A DNA stretch of 64,000 bases from Athripsodes cinereus (taxonomy: Eukaryota; Arthropoda; Insecta; Trichoptera; Leptoceridae). Below the pieces are notes generated by a model that was not told the origin of the DNA, ran no database searches, and was given only the letters and a program-made list of their open reading frames with translations. Positions 45,615 through 57,204 of this stretch are shown one piece after another (positions within the stretch are counted from its first letter, which is position 1; each line of letters starts with the position of its first letter). Location: contig OX388320.1 in NCBI GenBank assembly GCA_947579605.1, positions 5,022,001 through 5,086,000 of the forward strand, given 5' to 3'. The position numbers and the translations under genes are program-made.

Positions 45615-47997
45615 ATGAATTTGAAATCATTAGTGTTTAAGAATGTCAGTCGTAATTTATTTATAAACAATGCGGCTTTGGTTTGTCAATCTGCGAGGAT
45701 ATGTTCCTTTAATAAACCTATGTTTACAGTGAATAATAATATTTTTGATAATCAACTGTCATTACTTTGTTCAAACAACAAAACTCAAGTTTCTGCGATA
45801 ATTCAAAGAAGATTTAAAGGTGACAAAAAGAAAAATAAGAAAGAGGTTAGTTTTTAAATAAAGATATAATGCTAATTTATTTATAACTTTGTATATATTT
45901 ATACAAAATATTTCTCAAGTAGCAGGTACTGTTCATTTTGTAAATCTTCCGTCTACTCTTATTTTTCGATGCTATCAGGAATCTTCTGATGATGAAGATG
46001 AAGAAGAAGTGGACACAGGTAACAAGGATGCAGGACTCAACAAAGACTCAAAGATTATCACTGCAATGGTAACTACGATGAGAGCTGATGCTATATACAA
46101 AGCAATACAGAAGACTTCTAGAAGGTATGAATACAAAAGAACTATACCTTTTATAATACTGCTTCTTCTTTCGCCTATAGGATTAGTTGGAAGAAATTAA
46201 ATTTAAAAATTTAAAGAATTTCTCCAGATTATGTGAATGCATCTAAACTTCAAATGTTTTGAATTATTTTTATGTAGATGTGTAGTATTTTACATGGAGA
46301 ATAAGAATCCGGTAAAGTTAAGTGGATTTTCTTAAGCACAAAATTAATTATTTGCATATTTTGTACGCATTTCACATGTCACAAGTAAACAAATTTTTAC
46401 GTTTGACTGATTTGTAGCTTAGTTTAGAGCTATTCTGGAGTTATTTTATGCTGCAGCACATCTTTTGACAATCATTTCATGAATTGAATGAAAATTTGGC
46501 GATGGGAGTAAAAATTTTGCATTTATATTAAATCTTGAAAACTGAGACTATAAAAAAAGGTCTTCCCGGTTGATGAGAAGTGGATAGTTAACAATAAAAT
46601 TTTCTATGTTGCTGCAAAGAGAGAGAAAATTTTGGTTACGCCATTGTAGATAAATATTGTTTGTTTAAACAGATTATACCTACATTTAATGTTTTTTGCT
46701 TTCAGTAAAATAGATTTGATGTTCTATGAAGGAAAACTAAGGCTTAATGGTAAATTATTGATGAAAAAAAGCACTCATGTAAGTATAATGATCTATTTAT
46801 TTATTTATAGATCCGGAAAGAGATCAATGCCTTAATAAGTTATTTTATTACTTAAATTTGTGAACATATTATGTTTCAATCACTAGAGCATAGATTGTTT
46901 AAAATTTCAAAGAGTTTTACATGTCTTATTACGCTTACATAATAAGTTTCTCAGTAATGTTACGGCACTCGATTATGTTAAGTATGAAAGAGAGGTGAGA
47001 ATGTATATTGTTAGAAAAGCCTTTTACAACATTTTTTATTTATTTATGAGACTGTTCACCCTATTTGGCATCGACCAATTATTATTATTTGTTTTTTACA
47101 TATCGTTGCATATTCAAAGAGGGGTATGTGAATTTATAAATGTTTTGACATTGCTAGAATAAACTGCTTGTAATGACATCATAACCATTTTATAAAGTGA
47201 TTCTTAGCATCAAATATTAAAGTTTAATAATTAAAAAATAATATCACATGCCAATAAAAAGTCCAAACAACAATAGGTATTAATGCCATAATGAATAGTC
47301 TTTAGGTAAAGAGTATGCCTAAATAAAAATGTTCGCACATACCTTTCTTTGATGATATACAGCCTTGAAGCTATTTTGGGCCTTTGACACTCAAAATAAG
47401 TTTGAAACAATTTTTTTTAACATAATGATATAGATGAGTGGTTATTGTATTGCTGGGGAAACTGTTTATTATTGCCTGATGATTCCAATGGCCTACTGAT
47501 GATAAAAAAAATTAAAGAGGAGATTAGACAACTAACTGAATTAATTCTGGATGTAAGAGAAATAAAAAATGTGCAACAGACAGTTATTTTTAAATTTATA
47601 TAGGTAACAATAAATAAGTGTTATGATTTTTTTTATAATTCCTTCATTCACAAATATACAAGGTATCTACTGTAAAAATTATTAAATTTTAAGCACAATT
47701 TTTTTAAAGTGTGAAACTATAATATTGATTGGATTTTTTAACACATATTTTATATTAATTTTCTTTCAGGTGTATATCGGTGATGAAATGGATATTGTGA
47801 AAGGTTACAGTATACAGAATGACAAATTTTTAAATATATCTCGTATAGAAATATTAAAAGTGGAAGCAGATGAAGAACAGATAGCCCTCAAGGCACGTTT
47901 CTTTAAAAACCTTCTTGTGGAGAATTATACAGATCATCCCTGGTCACCTTCTTTGACTGTGAAAGAAGAAGGTGAAAACGTTAAAAGGACTAAATAA
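45615..47997 (+). CDS. MTRES1: MTRES1 homologue, mitochondrial S4-domain RNA-binding protein, 225 aa, four exons
   Basis: Exons 45615-45845, 45979-46124, 46706-46778 and 47770-47997; all introns are GT-AG and the phases join to one frame. Residues 1-77 are basic and hydroxylated with few acids and end in IIQRRFKG, typical of a mitochondrial presequence. Residues 78-90 are acidic (ESSDDEDEEEVD). An S4-like fold follows: a helix (TTMRADAIYKAIQKTSRS), then LMFYEGKLRLNGKLLMKKST and VYIGDEMDIV, the arrangement seen in human MTRES1/C6orf203, which binds RNA with the mitochondrial ribosome and transcription machinery. A short charged tail ends in KRTK. The upstream in-frame extension has only TTG, so the ATG at 45615 is chosen. 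An AATAAA overlaps the stop codon. Confidence 0.88.
45846..47769 (+). other. Three introns of the MTRES1 homologue
   Basis: Introns are 133, 581 and 991 bp, all GT...AG, with acceptors CTATCAG, GCTTTCAG and CTTTCAG. They are AT-rich. No nested gene or clear transposon is visible. Confidence 0.8.
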
Positions 47998-48575
47998 AAA
48001 GGTCTACGTTATTCTTCATTATTAGTTTACAATGTACTATTGGTTGTGTGAACTACAGAGGTTATTTGAATAGATTATCTTTAAACATAAATTTATACAT
48101 CTTCTTCTCCTTGACTTAGTTGGGTCGAGGACCTATTACACCTGATTGTCTTTCCTTCAGAGATGGAAGTCTTGATTCCAAGTGAATCTCTGGCCGCTTG
48201 CACTCATGCTTAACAACTGAGCTTATTAGTTTCTCTCTGGGATGACTCATTGGCCTTAAAGCTCTCTCACAGTCTCCACAAATCTTAACTGTGGTAAGTT
48301 CTGGCATGCAGAGTACACAACCTAGCCATTACCACTGCGACATTTCTAGTTTTAAGAGTTTTACATAGTTCCACATTGAGAACCTCATAATAATTATAAA
48401 AATGAACAAATTTAAAAGTATTTTTCCTAATTCATTATGTATGACTTAACAGTGTATTAGTACTTAGCAGTGTATTGAAAGTGAGGTAGGTACAAAGGAT
48501 GGAATACTATTTTGATCTCTCCTTAAAATTTCCTTTGCTAATTAATGTAATTTTCATATGCCGATTCTCTTACTT

Positions 48576-48819
48576 GGCGGCGTCTACACAGCTGGATGCA
48601 AACGTCAATCATCAAGCAAAAATCTTAAACCTTTTGGCGACAATTCGGAGCATTCTCCGATGAAATATTTGAATAAATGCCTTCGTTACATCTCATGGAA
48701 GGGTAAGGCATTCATTCGAATATTTCTTCGGAGAATGATCCGAATTGTCTCCGAAAGATTTAAGAGTTTTGCTTGATGATTGAAGTTTGACGTTCGCATC
48801 CAGCTGTGTGGACGCCGCC
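48576..48819. mobile_element. 244-bp palindromic MITE
   Basis: GGCGGCGTCTACACAGCTGG at the left pairs with the right end (CCAGCTGTGTGGACGCCGCC); pairing continues through AAACGTCAATCATCAAGC and the ATTCTCCGA centre. Confidence 0.85.
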
Positions 48820-49149
48820 ATTAACATACAACCATTCATTAGAATTTGATCCACGGAGCAAGTCACTAGACATCTGCTCTTTTTTAACACTCCTTCTTTC
48901 AGATTAGTAGACTTATTAATATGTAAAACTATTACTTCCCAGATAAGTATTCTCAATTTAAAATGTACTTGTAAAGTAAAATGTTCTGTAAATTTTAGGT
49001 ATCTGTACTCTTATACTCATGATAATTAATATGTTGTTGATTAATTTTAAAGAAGTATACATTTATTTAAGATATATATATTTTTTATTACATATCCTTT
49101 CTTCAATACTAATACTACGGTGGAACTGAATTATATTAAATCATCATCT

Positions 49150-49495
49150 CCGTCAGTCCCTCAATCCTGAGGATCTTCACATCATGCTTCGTTCTGTAGA
49201 TCCTCCGCCATATACAAGGCCCCGTGTAGTGAACTGTGTGTGACCTCCTTAATTTGGTCGCTCCATCTTATTGGCACTCTGCCCCTTCCCCGCCTCCCTT
49301 CTACAGCCCCAGTTATATATTACTCTTTCCAGGTTTTCATGCTCTCTTCTTGCAATGTGCCCGAAATATCGCAAAACGCGCTGTCTGCAAATCGTTGTGA
49401 GTTGTGTCGAAATGTTTAGCTCCCTGAGTATGCACTCATTGGTCCTGTGTTCTGTCCAATGCACCCGGAGCAGTTTCCTCCAGCACCACAATTAA
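49150..49495 (-). mobile_element. RTE-like LINE fragment
   Basis: MWCWRKLLRVHWTEHRTNEC, RQRVLRYFGHIARREHENLE and RREAGKGQSANKMER: the WRKMLRIPWT...FGHIARR pattern. Confidence 0.75.
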
Positions 49496-49637
49496 ATACA
49501 ATGAGGTAAAATGACACATGTAGTTTGCTTTTTTAATGTGATACAACAAGTAAAAGTTATAAGGAGAAAATTTGTCAATTCCTTTTCATCTATTATAACC
49601 AGGATTATTAGCTTGATGCTTCTACCACTACTACTAC

Positions 49638-49735
49638 TATCCCATCACGGCATATCCCACAAGTGGGGTAGCCAGCAGACCAGCCGCACACAATAAACAT
49701 GCAAGCTGCCCTTTTCGTGCCAACAAAAAATGAAG
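49638..49735 (+). repeat. Family E repeat
   Basis: CCCATCACGGCATATCCCAC, AAGTGGGGTAGCCAGCAGAC and ACATGCAAGCTGCCC, the best-kept head of the family. Confidence 0.65.
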
Positions 49736-49879
49736 ACATCATCAACTCTATGACAGGGAAATTGTGATATACGAAAAAAAAGCAATTTTTCAGTATGTAC
49801 ATACATTTAATTCTCACATGTTAACACAAAATTAATATTTTTAAATTTATTAATTACAAAAAAACACTGTTTGATTTTC

Positions 49880-50300
49880 ACTATAATTTATTGCCTCAAA
49901 CGTTTTCATCTACACTGATAGACATTTTCAAGAGGTCCTCTTGTATGCACGTCGGATGATTTATTTGACACCGTTTAATGGAGCATCCATCTCAAGGACT
50001 CGGAAAATTGTGTCGGAAGGGTGATATCTGCTATTTGCTCCTAAATGTTGTTATTGATTGGTTTTTAAAAAGGCCCTCGGGATGTCGATTCCAAACGATG
50101 GGTCCTGCGACGCCAAAAGCCCTGTCATAGAAGCAGGACTTGTTTGCTCAATTAATTTCGTCCAGCATATTGGTGAATGTCTTTCTGAGTGTAGGGATCT
50201 ACTTGCAGGTGTTTTGAGAACACAGAGGTCAGAAAGTGATTGAGGTGATATTTCTTTATATGATAAAAAGACAATTTTGTATAGTTTGAAGAATACCTCA
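49880..50300 (-). mobile_element. L2/CR1-type LINE 3' end
   Basis: Minus strand: FYDRAFGVAGPIVWNRHPEG, QSITTFRSK and 3' end CTTGAGATGGATGCTCCATT, AAACGGTGTCAAATAAATC. Same terminal family as 59.3-59.8 kb. Confidence 0.75.
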
Positions 50301-52600
50301 TCTTATTTGTAATAATTGTACGTTATTTTTTTTACACAGCATACCTCGATACAGGGCAACAAAGTGAGGCTGCTGCAACATAATTGTATCCATATTGATG
50401 ATGTATTGTTTCTGGCTTTGTATGTATATTTTTTTATTGTAATAAAACTTAAAAACACACTTAAAATTATATAATTTCCTATCCCATTTAAAGAATTTAA
50501 CTTGTGTATGGGATAGAATTACACATATTCTTAGTTATAGGTACATTTAAAAATGATAAATTCTACCGAATTCTAAAAAAATAATAAATTTCACCTGCAA
50601 CCAATATAAATTCTATTTTAAAACTACATTTTTACAGCCCAAATTTATTTCTTTTTCTTAATGAATGCAGTCTATTTTACTTTGTGATCATTTATACTTT
50701 TGAGTTCTTCAGGGAATTTATGAAAACATATTGTTCACTGATAAATATCATATAATGGTGTTGCCAAATAGTTTTGTTACATAAAGGTACAAATAAACTT
50801 GATTATCTTATCTTATCTTTTTTCCTAATCCAATGTAGTAATCTTATCTCATTGTGGTTTACTGAGTGTATAGAGGTAAGATAAGGGTTTAATATGTCTT
50901 CCAAAGCGTAGTGTTTTTTTTATCGATGATGAACATTAAATAAGTGTTTGGATTTAAGCATTTTTCTATGAATATCCGGAAGTTTTCCATTCACATGTAA
51001 GTAGGTACTAAACATAATTGACCATTGTTTTAATTATTATTTAGATATAGCAAACTTTTGACGTTTATTCTGTAGTGATTCGACACAAAGAAAATCAAAT
51101 GTACATTGGTTTTTTAATATGCAAACTGATACCACACTTTTTGCGATCATAAAATAATTGCCGTTACATCTGATTACGTGACACGTTGCTCACGAACTGT
51201 TTAAATATCAGTAGTAAATTGGCAGTAATTATTATTTTTATATATTATTTCAAAACGCATTGAAAAGGAATACGTGGAAGTACCTATATAAACTCTGAGT
51301 ATTGTACTGATAATACAATACATACCTACTATATGTCGGTGTAGGTGTAAAATATAGATTGCCGTTGGCTTAGATAAAAATTGTATTACCTATAGTTGTC
51401 TGTGTATTTATATGATTATAAATTTTGTACATTCTGTATTAAGACATAAACCTGCTTATTATTTTTATTGACTTTTTGTAAATTTTTATTTTGATTCAGT
51501 CTTGAATACAGATAATATATTTGTTTTGTTTTCACTTTGAAATGTTTTGTGTGAAATTAGAGAAGGGTAATGTATATAAAAATTGTTTTAAAACTATAAA
51601 ACGCGAAAGCCGTTTATTGCTTTAATAAATAGACGGCAGCATTATCTCGACATTATTTTTGGCTAAAAGTATTCCATAGAATAATAAATACAGTATTAAA
51701 GTATATAATTCCTGACTGTCAATTATTTTTGGTGCTTTCTGACCATAGAACAACAGTAGCAATTTGGAAAAAAAATATATTGATTATAAATTTGAATTTT
51801 CCGTAAATGTTGAGTTGGTGAATCATAGAATAAATTATTTTTTAAGTAAAGCTTTGATTTAAGCAGGGATAATAATTATATTCTTGTTATAGATCTAAGA
51901 TCTAAATATGTATATTTATTGTGAGTACTGGATTTAGATATTTTTTTAATATATAGGGCTTTTATAGGGTACATTGAAAATATGTCTACATAAAAAAGGG
52001 AAAACTTCAATTCATAAAAGAAATTGTATTCTTCTTTTTCTTTAATTTTTTTTATATGTATTTGGGTTTTAGTCATTAGTTTGATATTTCTCTCTGGGAT
52101 CCTCCCGGCTACCGATAAACTCCGTTAATTTATCAGAGAACAATTAAAATATGCATTATCAGATTTTAATTATTCATTTATAATCATCGCTACACAGTAT
52201 TTAATGTCATTGACATAATAATATTATAATATATTATGCTGTCATTGTTCAATCATCAATGACCTCCATTATTTCACTATAATATGACATAGACAGTATA
52301 GGTATTTGTGCATTGTTTTATATTGTGTGAATGAGTTCATTTATAGAAACATCATTCCATTGTCCTGGAGGGCAGTTTTTCATTTGCAATGAACACAGTG
52401 GATAGAACAAGGGTCTATAGGTCAAAATAGCATTTTGAAATACGGCTATATAAAAATTTTCTTCATGTCCAAACCAACTTAATTTGTTCATATTAATTTA
52501 TTTTTCTTATTATTTTAAGCTTAATAATCGATGCAATAATAAAATAATAAGTTTATCTGCGTGTTAAGGGTTTTACATTAAATTCAATCCATCTCGTCTT
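50301..52600. other. Intergenic, no gene seen
   Basis: AT-rich; short hairpins only. GGATCCTCCCGGCTACCGAT at 52.10 kb may be a SINE A scrap. Confidence 0.55.
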
Positions 52601-52990
52601 ATATCGTCCCTCTTCTGACTAACTGTCGTATCTGACATTTTTGGCGAAATTGATTTATGATCATCAATGTGTAATTATAAGTGTCCTGCATGTTCTCACT
52701 GAAGATCACACCTGTAACTGTTACCGCTATCCTGGAACAGCTTTCTGATTTGTTGTCGTATTTACAAATTACTCTAAATAAAATGTGTTTTCCTATCTAT
52801 AAATTCCTGAAAATTTCATCACAAAAATGATTCTGAGATATATAAGAATACAAGTAAAATAATGTAATATATTTACACTGTGTCATATAACTAGGAGAGA
52901 CGAAAATATGCACGGCAAAACACTAAACACGCTCTCCTGAACAATTTACATTTTACCAGAAACGACTGTTAGTCAGAAGAGGGACGATAT
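52601..52990. mobile_element. MITE with 28-bp TIRs, 390 bp
   Basis: ATATCGTCCCTCTTCTGACT at 52601 and its reverse complement ending at 52990, one mismatch in 28. The flanks are TATA-rich, so the exact TSD is unclear. No ORF inside. Confidence 0.8.
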
Positions 52991-53329
52991 ATATCCTGTC
53001 AAATTTCAAGAGCAGAAAAGTCTCTCACTCTCTTCTGTAAGTTTTTGATTGTTCTGTTAAAATGGGTTTTCGTAAAACATTATATGTAAGACATTTAACA
53101 TCTTGAATTGAAAAATAAAGTTTGCCACTCATGTAGATTTTTATATGTTTTATCGAATGTTTTGTTTTCTATGACACAGACATAACATTATATATTTTAA
53201 ATACATTATTTCATCTACTAGTTACTGTATCTGTGAGAGATATTGTGACAATATTGGTTAAGATAGGCAAAACAATTGTATGCTTAATAATTCTAAAGTT
53301 TGTACATTCACAGAGTGAAAATTCATACT

Positions 53330-53786
53330 GATGATATTTTATTTTAATTACACAACACAGTTAATTTTTCACTTAGATTTATTCACAATCTCGAGCGCTT
53401 TCGTCAATGTAGATATATTGACATATCATCCTTGGTTCTATGAAACTTCCTATGTGCTCCAAACCAAACTTTGCAGGGGACGCTGTTTAAAAGTCCACAG
53501 ATCAACAAATATAATCAAATTTATTGTCAAATTCATGTAAAAATTTAGACGTTATACATGAAATTGATAATAAATTTGATTACATTTGTTGATCTGTGGA
53601 CTTTAAAACAGTTTTTTTGTGTCCCTTGTAAAATTTGGTTTGGAGCACATAAGAGGTTTCATATAACTGACGACGATATGTTTTCTTGAAAATGTCAATA
53701 TATCTGCATTGACGAAAGCGCTCGAGATTTTAAATAAATCTATGTGAAAAATTAACTGTGTTGTGTAATCAAAATAAAATATCATC
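53330..53786. repeat. 457-bp near-perfect inverted repeat (foldback) upstream of the NB-ARC/ankyrin gene
   Basis: Left arm 53330-53537 and right arm 53557-53786 are reverse complements at most positions, separated by a 19-bp loop. Shared blocks include the outer TACACAACACAGTTAATTTT, the middle GAGCGCTTTCGTCAATG and the inner CCACAGATCAACAAAT. The main difference is an indel region after GATATATTGACAT. It ends 26 bp before the putative splice acceptor of the leader exon. It may be a foldback MITE or a partial inverted duplication; no transposase is seen. Confidence 0.85.
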
Positions 53787-53812
53787 AATTGTATGTTTCT
53801 ATATTTTTTCAG

Positions 53813-53941
53813 ATTTCACACGCATGATGATGTGATGATATGATGAATTGAAAAATGACAAGTTATCTCAATAATATTTATGAATATTAATACATTTTTA
53901 AATATTTGTTTTATCATAATTATAATACAAAATTATTTAAA
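53813..53941 (+). promoter_or_regulatory. Putative 5' leader exon of the NB-ARC/ankyrin gene with upstream ORFs
   Basis: A pyrimidine-rich tract ending TATTTTTTCAG at 53812 looks like a good 3' splice site, so the leader may start at 53813. It contains short ORFs that all stop before the main ATG: ATG-ATG-ATG-TGA at 53824, ATG-ATA-TGA at 53835, ATG-ATG-AAT-TGA at 53840 and a 12-codon ORF including stop at 53855-53890. Such ORFs usually lower translation of the main frame. The splice site and transcript are inferred. Confidence 0.5.
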
Positions 53942-56023
53942 ATGTTCGATAGAACAGATTCAATTGAGAGCTTTGATAATATGAAAAGAAATTCATATGA
54001 AAGTTTGGAAGATAATGAGTTAGGAATGTATTATGTTGAAAGGCCAAAATATTCAGAGAATTTGTTGCAATATATTCAAAATGGTCCTGTTATTGTAACA
54101 GGAAAAGAAGGAACAGGAAAAACTGAATTAGTCAAGAGATTAATTCATTCTAATAAATATAATAATAACAATGTTATTTGGATCAATGCCGATTCAAAAT
54201 ATTCCACGTACGATTTTTTTGAAAGATTCGCCATAACAATATTTGGTGAAGAAGGAATATCAAAGTACGCTTATAAGATTAACAAAAAGAATGCAGTAAG
54301 ACATATTTACAAACATTTTAGACATGAAAAAGTTATATTTGTATTTGATAATGTATCAAACAATAAGTATATTGAAGAATTTCTACCGATCAATTTCGAT
54401 TTGTACGATATATCAAATAATTTGATCATAACAACACCTAAAGATTGCGAATACAAATTGGATAATGTCAATGGCAACAATAAAATGGTTGAAGTGGATA
54501 ATTTTACTGATGAAGAGGTTATTAAATTTGTAACTCTATTATATGAACACAGTGGTGAAGTAATTGATAAAGAAGATATATTATATTTGGCCAGATATTT
54601 AAATAACTTCCCATTAGCTCTACAGTTGGCTGGAAGAATTTTAATTACACAGAAAATGACAATTAATGAATTAATTGATGAACTGGACAATATGATTCCA
54701 ATATTTACAGATGATACGAACGCCAGAGAACTGTCCAGATGTATTCATTTGATAGCGATGATTTTAAAGGAAGAGGAATATGGTCAGGAAGCCTTAAAGG
54801 TTCTTCAAACCATTGCATATTTAGCGCCCAATCATATATCTCTCGATTTATTTTTGAAAAGTTTAGCTGAAGACGATATAGACAAGATAAAACAAATTGT
54901 ATATTTGTTAGAAAAGTACAATTTAGTTTCTAATCATAATGGCATGATATCTGTACATAGCATGATACAGTCTATATGGAGACAGACACTTGAAGGGGAT
55001 GAAGAGCATATAGATGTGTTGCTCGATGTATTAACACAGATGCACATTTATTTCATAGATACTAAGAACATCAATGGGTATCTTCCTCATATATATCAAA
55101 TGTGGGATCATGCTCTCAGTTACGAACTGGTCTCTGCCATATTTGTAAGAGATGTATGTGATCATATGAAATTCAAAGAATATTTTAAGTTTTTATTTGA
55201 ATGTATGAGACCAGAAATACTGCAAAAATTGTTTGCAAAATTGGCGGAAACACATTGTCAACAAATGGTCGATATACAACTTTTGATACATGAGTTTACA
55301 GTAAATTTGCTGGGAATGTATAAAAATGATAAGCAAGGGGAATCAAATTTTTCCGAATTACACAAAGCTTGTAGAAGTGGTAATCTGAGGCAAGTTAAAG
55401 ATCTTTTAGAAAATGATTTTGATGTGAATATTAAGACGGAACGTATGTACACACCTCTACATATAAGTGCGCGATATGGATTCTACGATGTAACGAAAAC
55501 GCTGTTGGATTACAATAGTGCAATCAATGCGAGAACATACGACAACCACACTCCTCTGCATTTTGCTGCTAAATATAACAATTGTGAAATAATAAAACTT
55601 CTATTAAAACAAGACGGTATTCATATAAATTCAAGAACAAAACAACAAATGACACCTCTTCATTATGCATGTGTCAATAACAATTGTGACATAGTTGAGT
55701 TACTTTTAAATAATGGTGCAATGTGTGATCCAAAGAACTTAGAGAATGCTACTCCGCTGTATCTAGCTTCTCAGAAAAATCTTGTTAATATTGCGAAAGT
55801 ATTACTCAAATATCATGCTAATGTTAACAGCCAAACAATCAAAGGGAATACTCCTCTGCACACAGCTGTTAAGAGAGGTAATATTGATGTTGTCCAACTT
55901 CTGATTGCTAATGGTGCAGATTCTGAAATAAAAAACTTCAATGATATGAAACCAGTTGATGTTTTACCACCTGGAGAAGAGTTCTCAGAGCTTTTCAATA
56001 TTTTGACTAGGAAAACGCCTTAA
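53942..56023 (+). CDS. NB-ARC STAND ATPase with C-terminal ankyrin repeats (NLR-like), 693 aa
   Basis: Uninterrupted coding exon from the first ATG in frame (a TTG-only extension upstream is ignored) to TAA. Domains seen: Walker A GKEGTGKT at residues 54-61, Walker B VIFVFD at 131-136, a TTPKD segment at 164-168 where the family usually has an Arg, a GLPLA-type box NNFPLALQLAG at 221-231, and an MHD-like VHSM at 338-341. A helical linker follows, then six ankyrin repeats from about 468 to 668 (TPLH at 504, 537, 571; TPLY at 604; TPLH at 637) and a half repeat. There is no signal peptide or membrane segment, so it is probably cytosolic. STAND proteins switch by ATP binding and oligomerise; the repeats would sense a partner. 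Function is inferred only: innate immune sensor, apoptosis-type regulator, or a gene acquired from a symbiont or mobile element. AATAAA lies 30 bp after the stop. Codon use is AT-rich, like the surroundings. Confidence 0.9.
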   Translation: MFDRTDSIESFDNMKRNSYESLEDNELGMYYVERPKYSENLLQYIQNGPVIVTGKEGTGKTELVKRLIHSNKYNNNNVIWINADSKYSTYDFFERFAITIFGEEGISKYAYKINKKNAVRHIYKHFRHEKVIFVFDNVSNNKYIEEFLPINFDLYDISNNLIITTPKDCEYKLDNVNGNNKMVEVDNFTDEEVIKFVTLLYEHSGEVIDKEDILYLARYLNNFPLALQLAGRILITQKMTINELIDELDNMIPIFTDDTNARELSRCIHLIAMILKEEEYGQEALKVLQTIAYLAPNHISLDLFLKSLAEDDIDKIKQIVYLLEKYNLVSNHNGMISVHSMIQSIWRQTLEGDEEHIDVLLDVLTQMHIYFIDTKNINGYLPHIYQMWDHALSYELVSAIFVRDVCDHMKFKEYFKFLFECMRPEILQKLFAKLAETHCQQMVDIQLLIHEFTVNLLGMYKNDKQGESNFSELHKACRSGNLRQVKDLLENDFDVNIKTERMYTPLHISARYGFYDVTKTLLDYNSAINARTYDNHTPLHFAAKYNNCEIIKLLLKQDGIHINSRTKQQMTPLHYACVNNNCDIVELLLNNGAMCDPKNLENATPLYLASQKNLVNIAKVLLKYHANVNSQTIKGNTPLHTAVKRGNIDVVQLLIANGADSEIKNFNDMKPVDVLPPGEEFSELFNILTRKTP

Positions 56024-56052
56024 CAAGACTATGATCTTGTGGAGTAATTCTA

Positions 56053-56058
56053 AATAAA
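56053..56058 (+). terminator. Poly(A) signal of the NB-ARC/ankyrin gene
   Basis: AATAAA hexamer 30 bp after the TAA stop, giving a very short 3' UTR. Cleavage position unknown. Confidence 0.6.
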
Positions 56059-56839
56059 AATAATGAGAAAATTTGGACCTCACCGTCTCAGATTTTAATT
56101 TAAAAAATGTTTATTTGTTGTGTTTATGGATATAAGACAAAATACACAATATTTTGTAAATCTGGCAAGCGGCTTCAGAGTTTTGCGTAAAATGATTTTC
56201 TTACAATGGTTTTAGTGAGACATTTCCTGACAATAATTTGAAACTTTTATGTAAGGTCTATACGCTGGTTGAGTTGAAAAATAATGACCCTATAAAATGA
56301 CAAATAAAACACAATCGTGTTTCCACAGTTTAGCTCAGAGGTTCTGAATGGGGGCAGTATCATTCCTTAGTGGTTAATAGAATCGTTCAAGGGTGCAGTA
56401 GAAAGATCAGATATAATTGAGGGGCAGAAGCACAAGAAAAAAGTTATAATAATTTAACAATTATTCTTATGTAAAACAAATCGTATGAAAATAATAGGTG
56501 ATAAGGACATGCAAATAAAGGAAATAATTATAGATTAGGTTTCTAGTTTATTCAGTAGGCTTTGCTTTTGGCAATTTTATTGTACCTGATTAGCAGCGTT
56601 TAAATTCTTGTACACATAACGATAGTACGAGTATGTTAAAGTCATATTATATAACATTGAAAATTTGTGTGTAAGTTAAATAATTGCAAGTATTTTTAGT
56701 TTGTAACAATAGGTATATTCATTAGTCAAATAATTTCATTGGGACATAGAAATTTACAAATGTAAGTTAATTTTAAGAATATTTTTTTAGAATATACTAT
56801 ATATTGTAGTCACGGGACGCTAGGACAGTGCACATTTAA

Positions 56840-57120
56840 TAATGAACTTTGCAGGATAGATACCTTCTCCGATTCTGTATCGAAGAATGTGAAACGTCAC
56901 TGCACCTGCTCAGTGAATGTGGTCCACTAATGGACTAATGCAACTCACAATGGACTGCCAATGAAATTAACCTGAGTGCAGCCACTAGATGGGAAAAAGA
57001 ATGCAGACCAGAGCAAGAATAATTGGCACATATTATATCACTCAACACATATAAGTTAGTGATGCCCGCTCATGGAGGATATTTAGATTCTTTCAAGAAT
57101 TAGACCAGTGGGATAACATG
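56840..57120 (+). mobile_element. LINE zinc-knuckle fragment
   Basis: EECETSLHLLSECGPLMD with an upstream Cys reads like the C-terminal CCHC of R1/jockey LINEs; frames are broken. Confidence 0.4.
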
Positions 57121-57204
57121 TAGAAGCTGGACTCACAACGGACAACCTAAAAATGTTAAATGTGCATAGTTGCTAAATGCAAGGAGAAAAAATGGTAGAA
57201 TCTA

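Noticed and set aside
48116..48307. 63-codon minus-strand ORF with CGDCERALRPMSHPREK
   Set aside because: Looks protein-like but has no start context, homologous copy or splice support in the window; perhaps a transposon scrap, not called.
54307..54690. 127-codon minus-strand ORF
   Set aside because: Antisense shadow of the NB-ARC/ankyrin coding exon.
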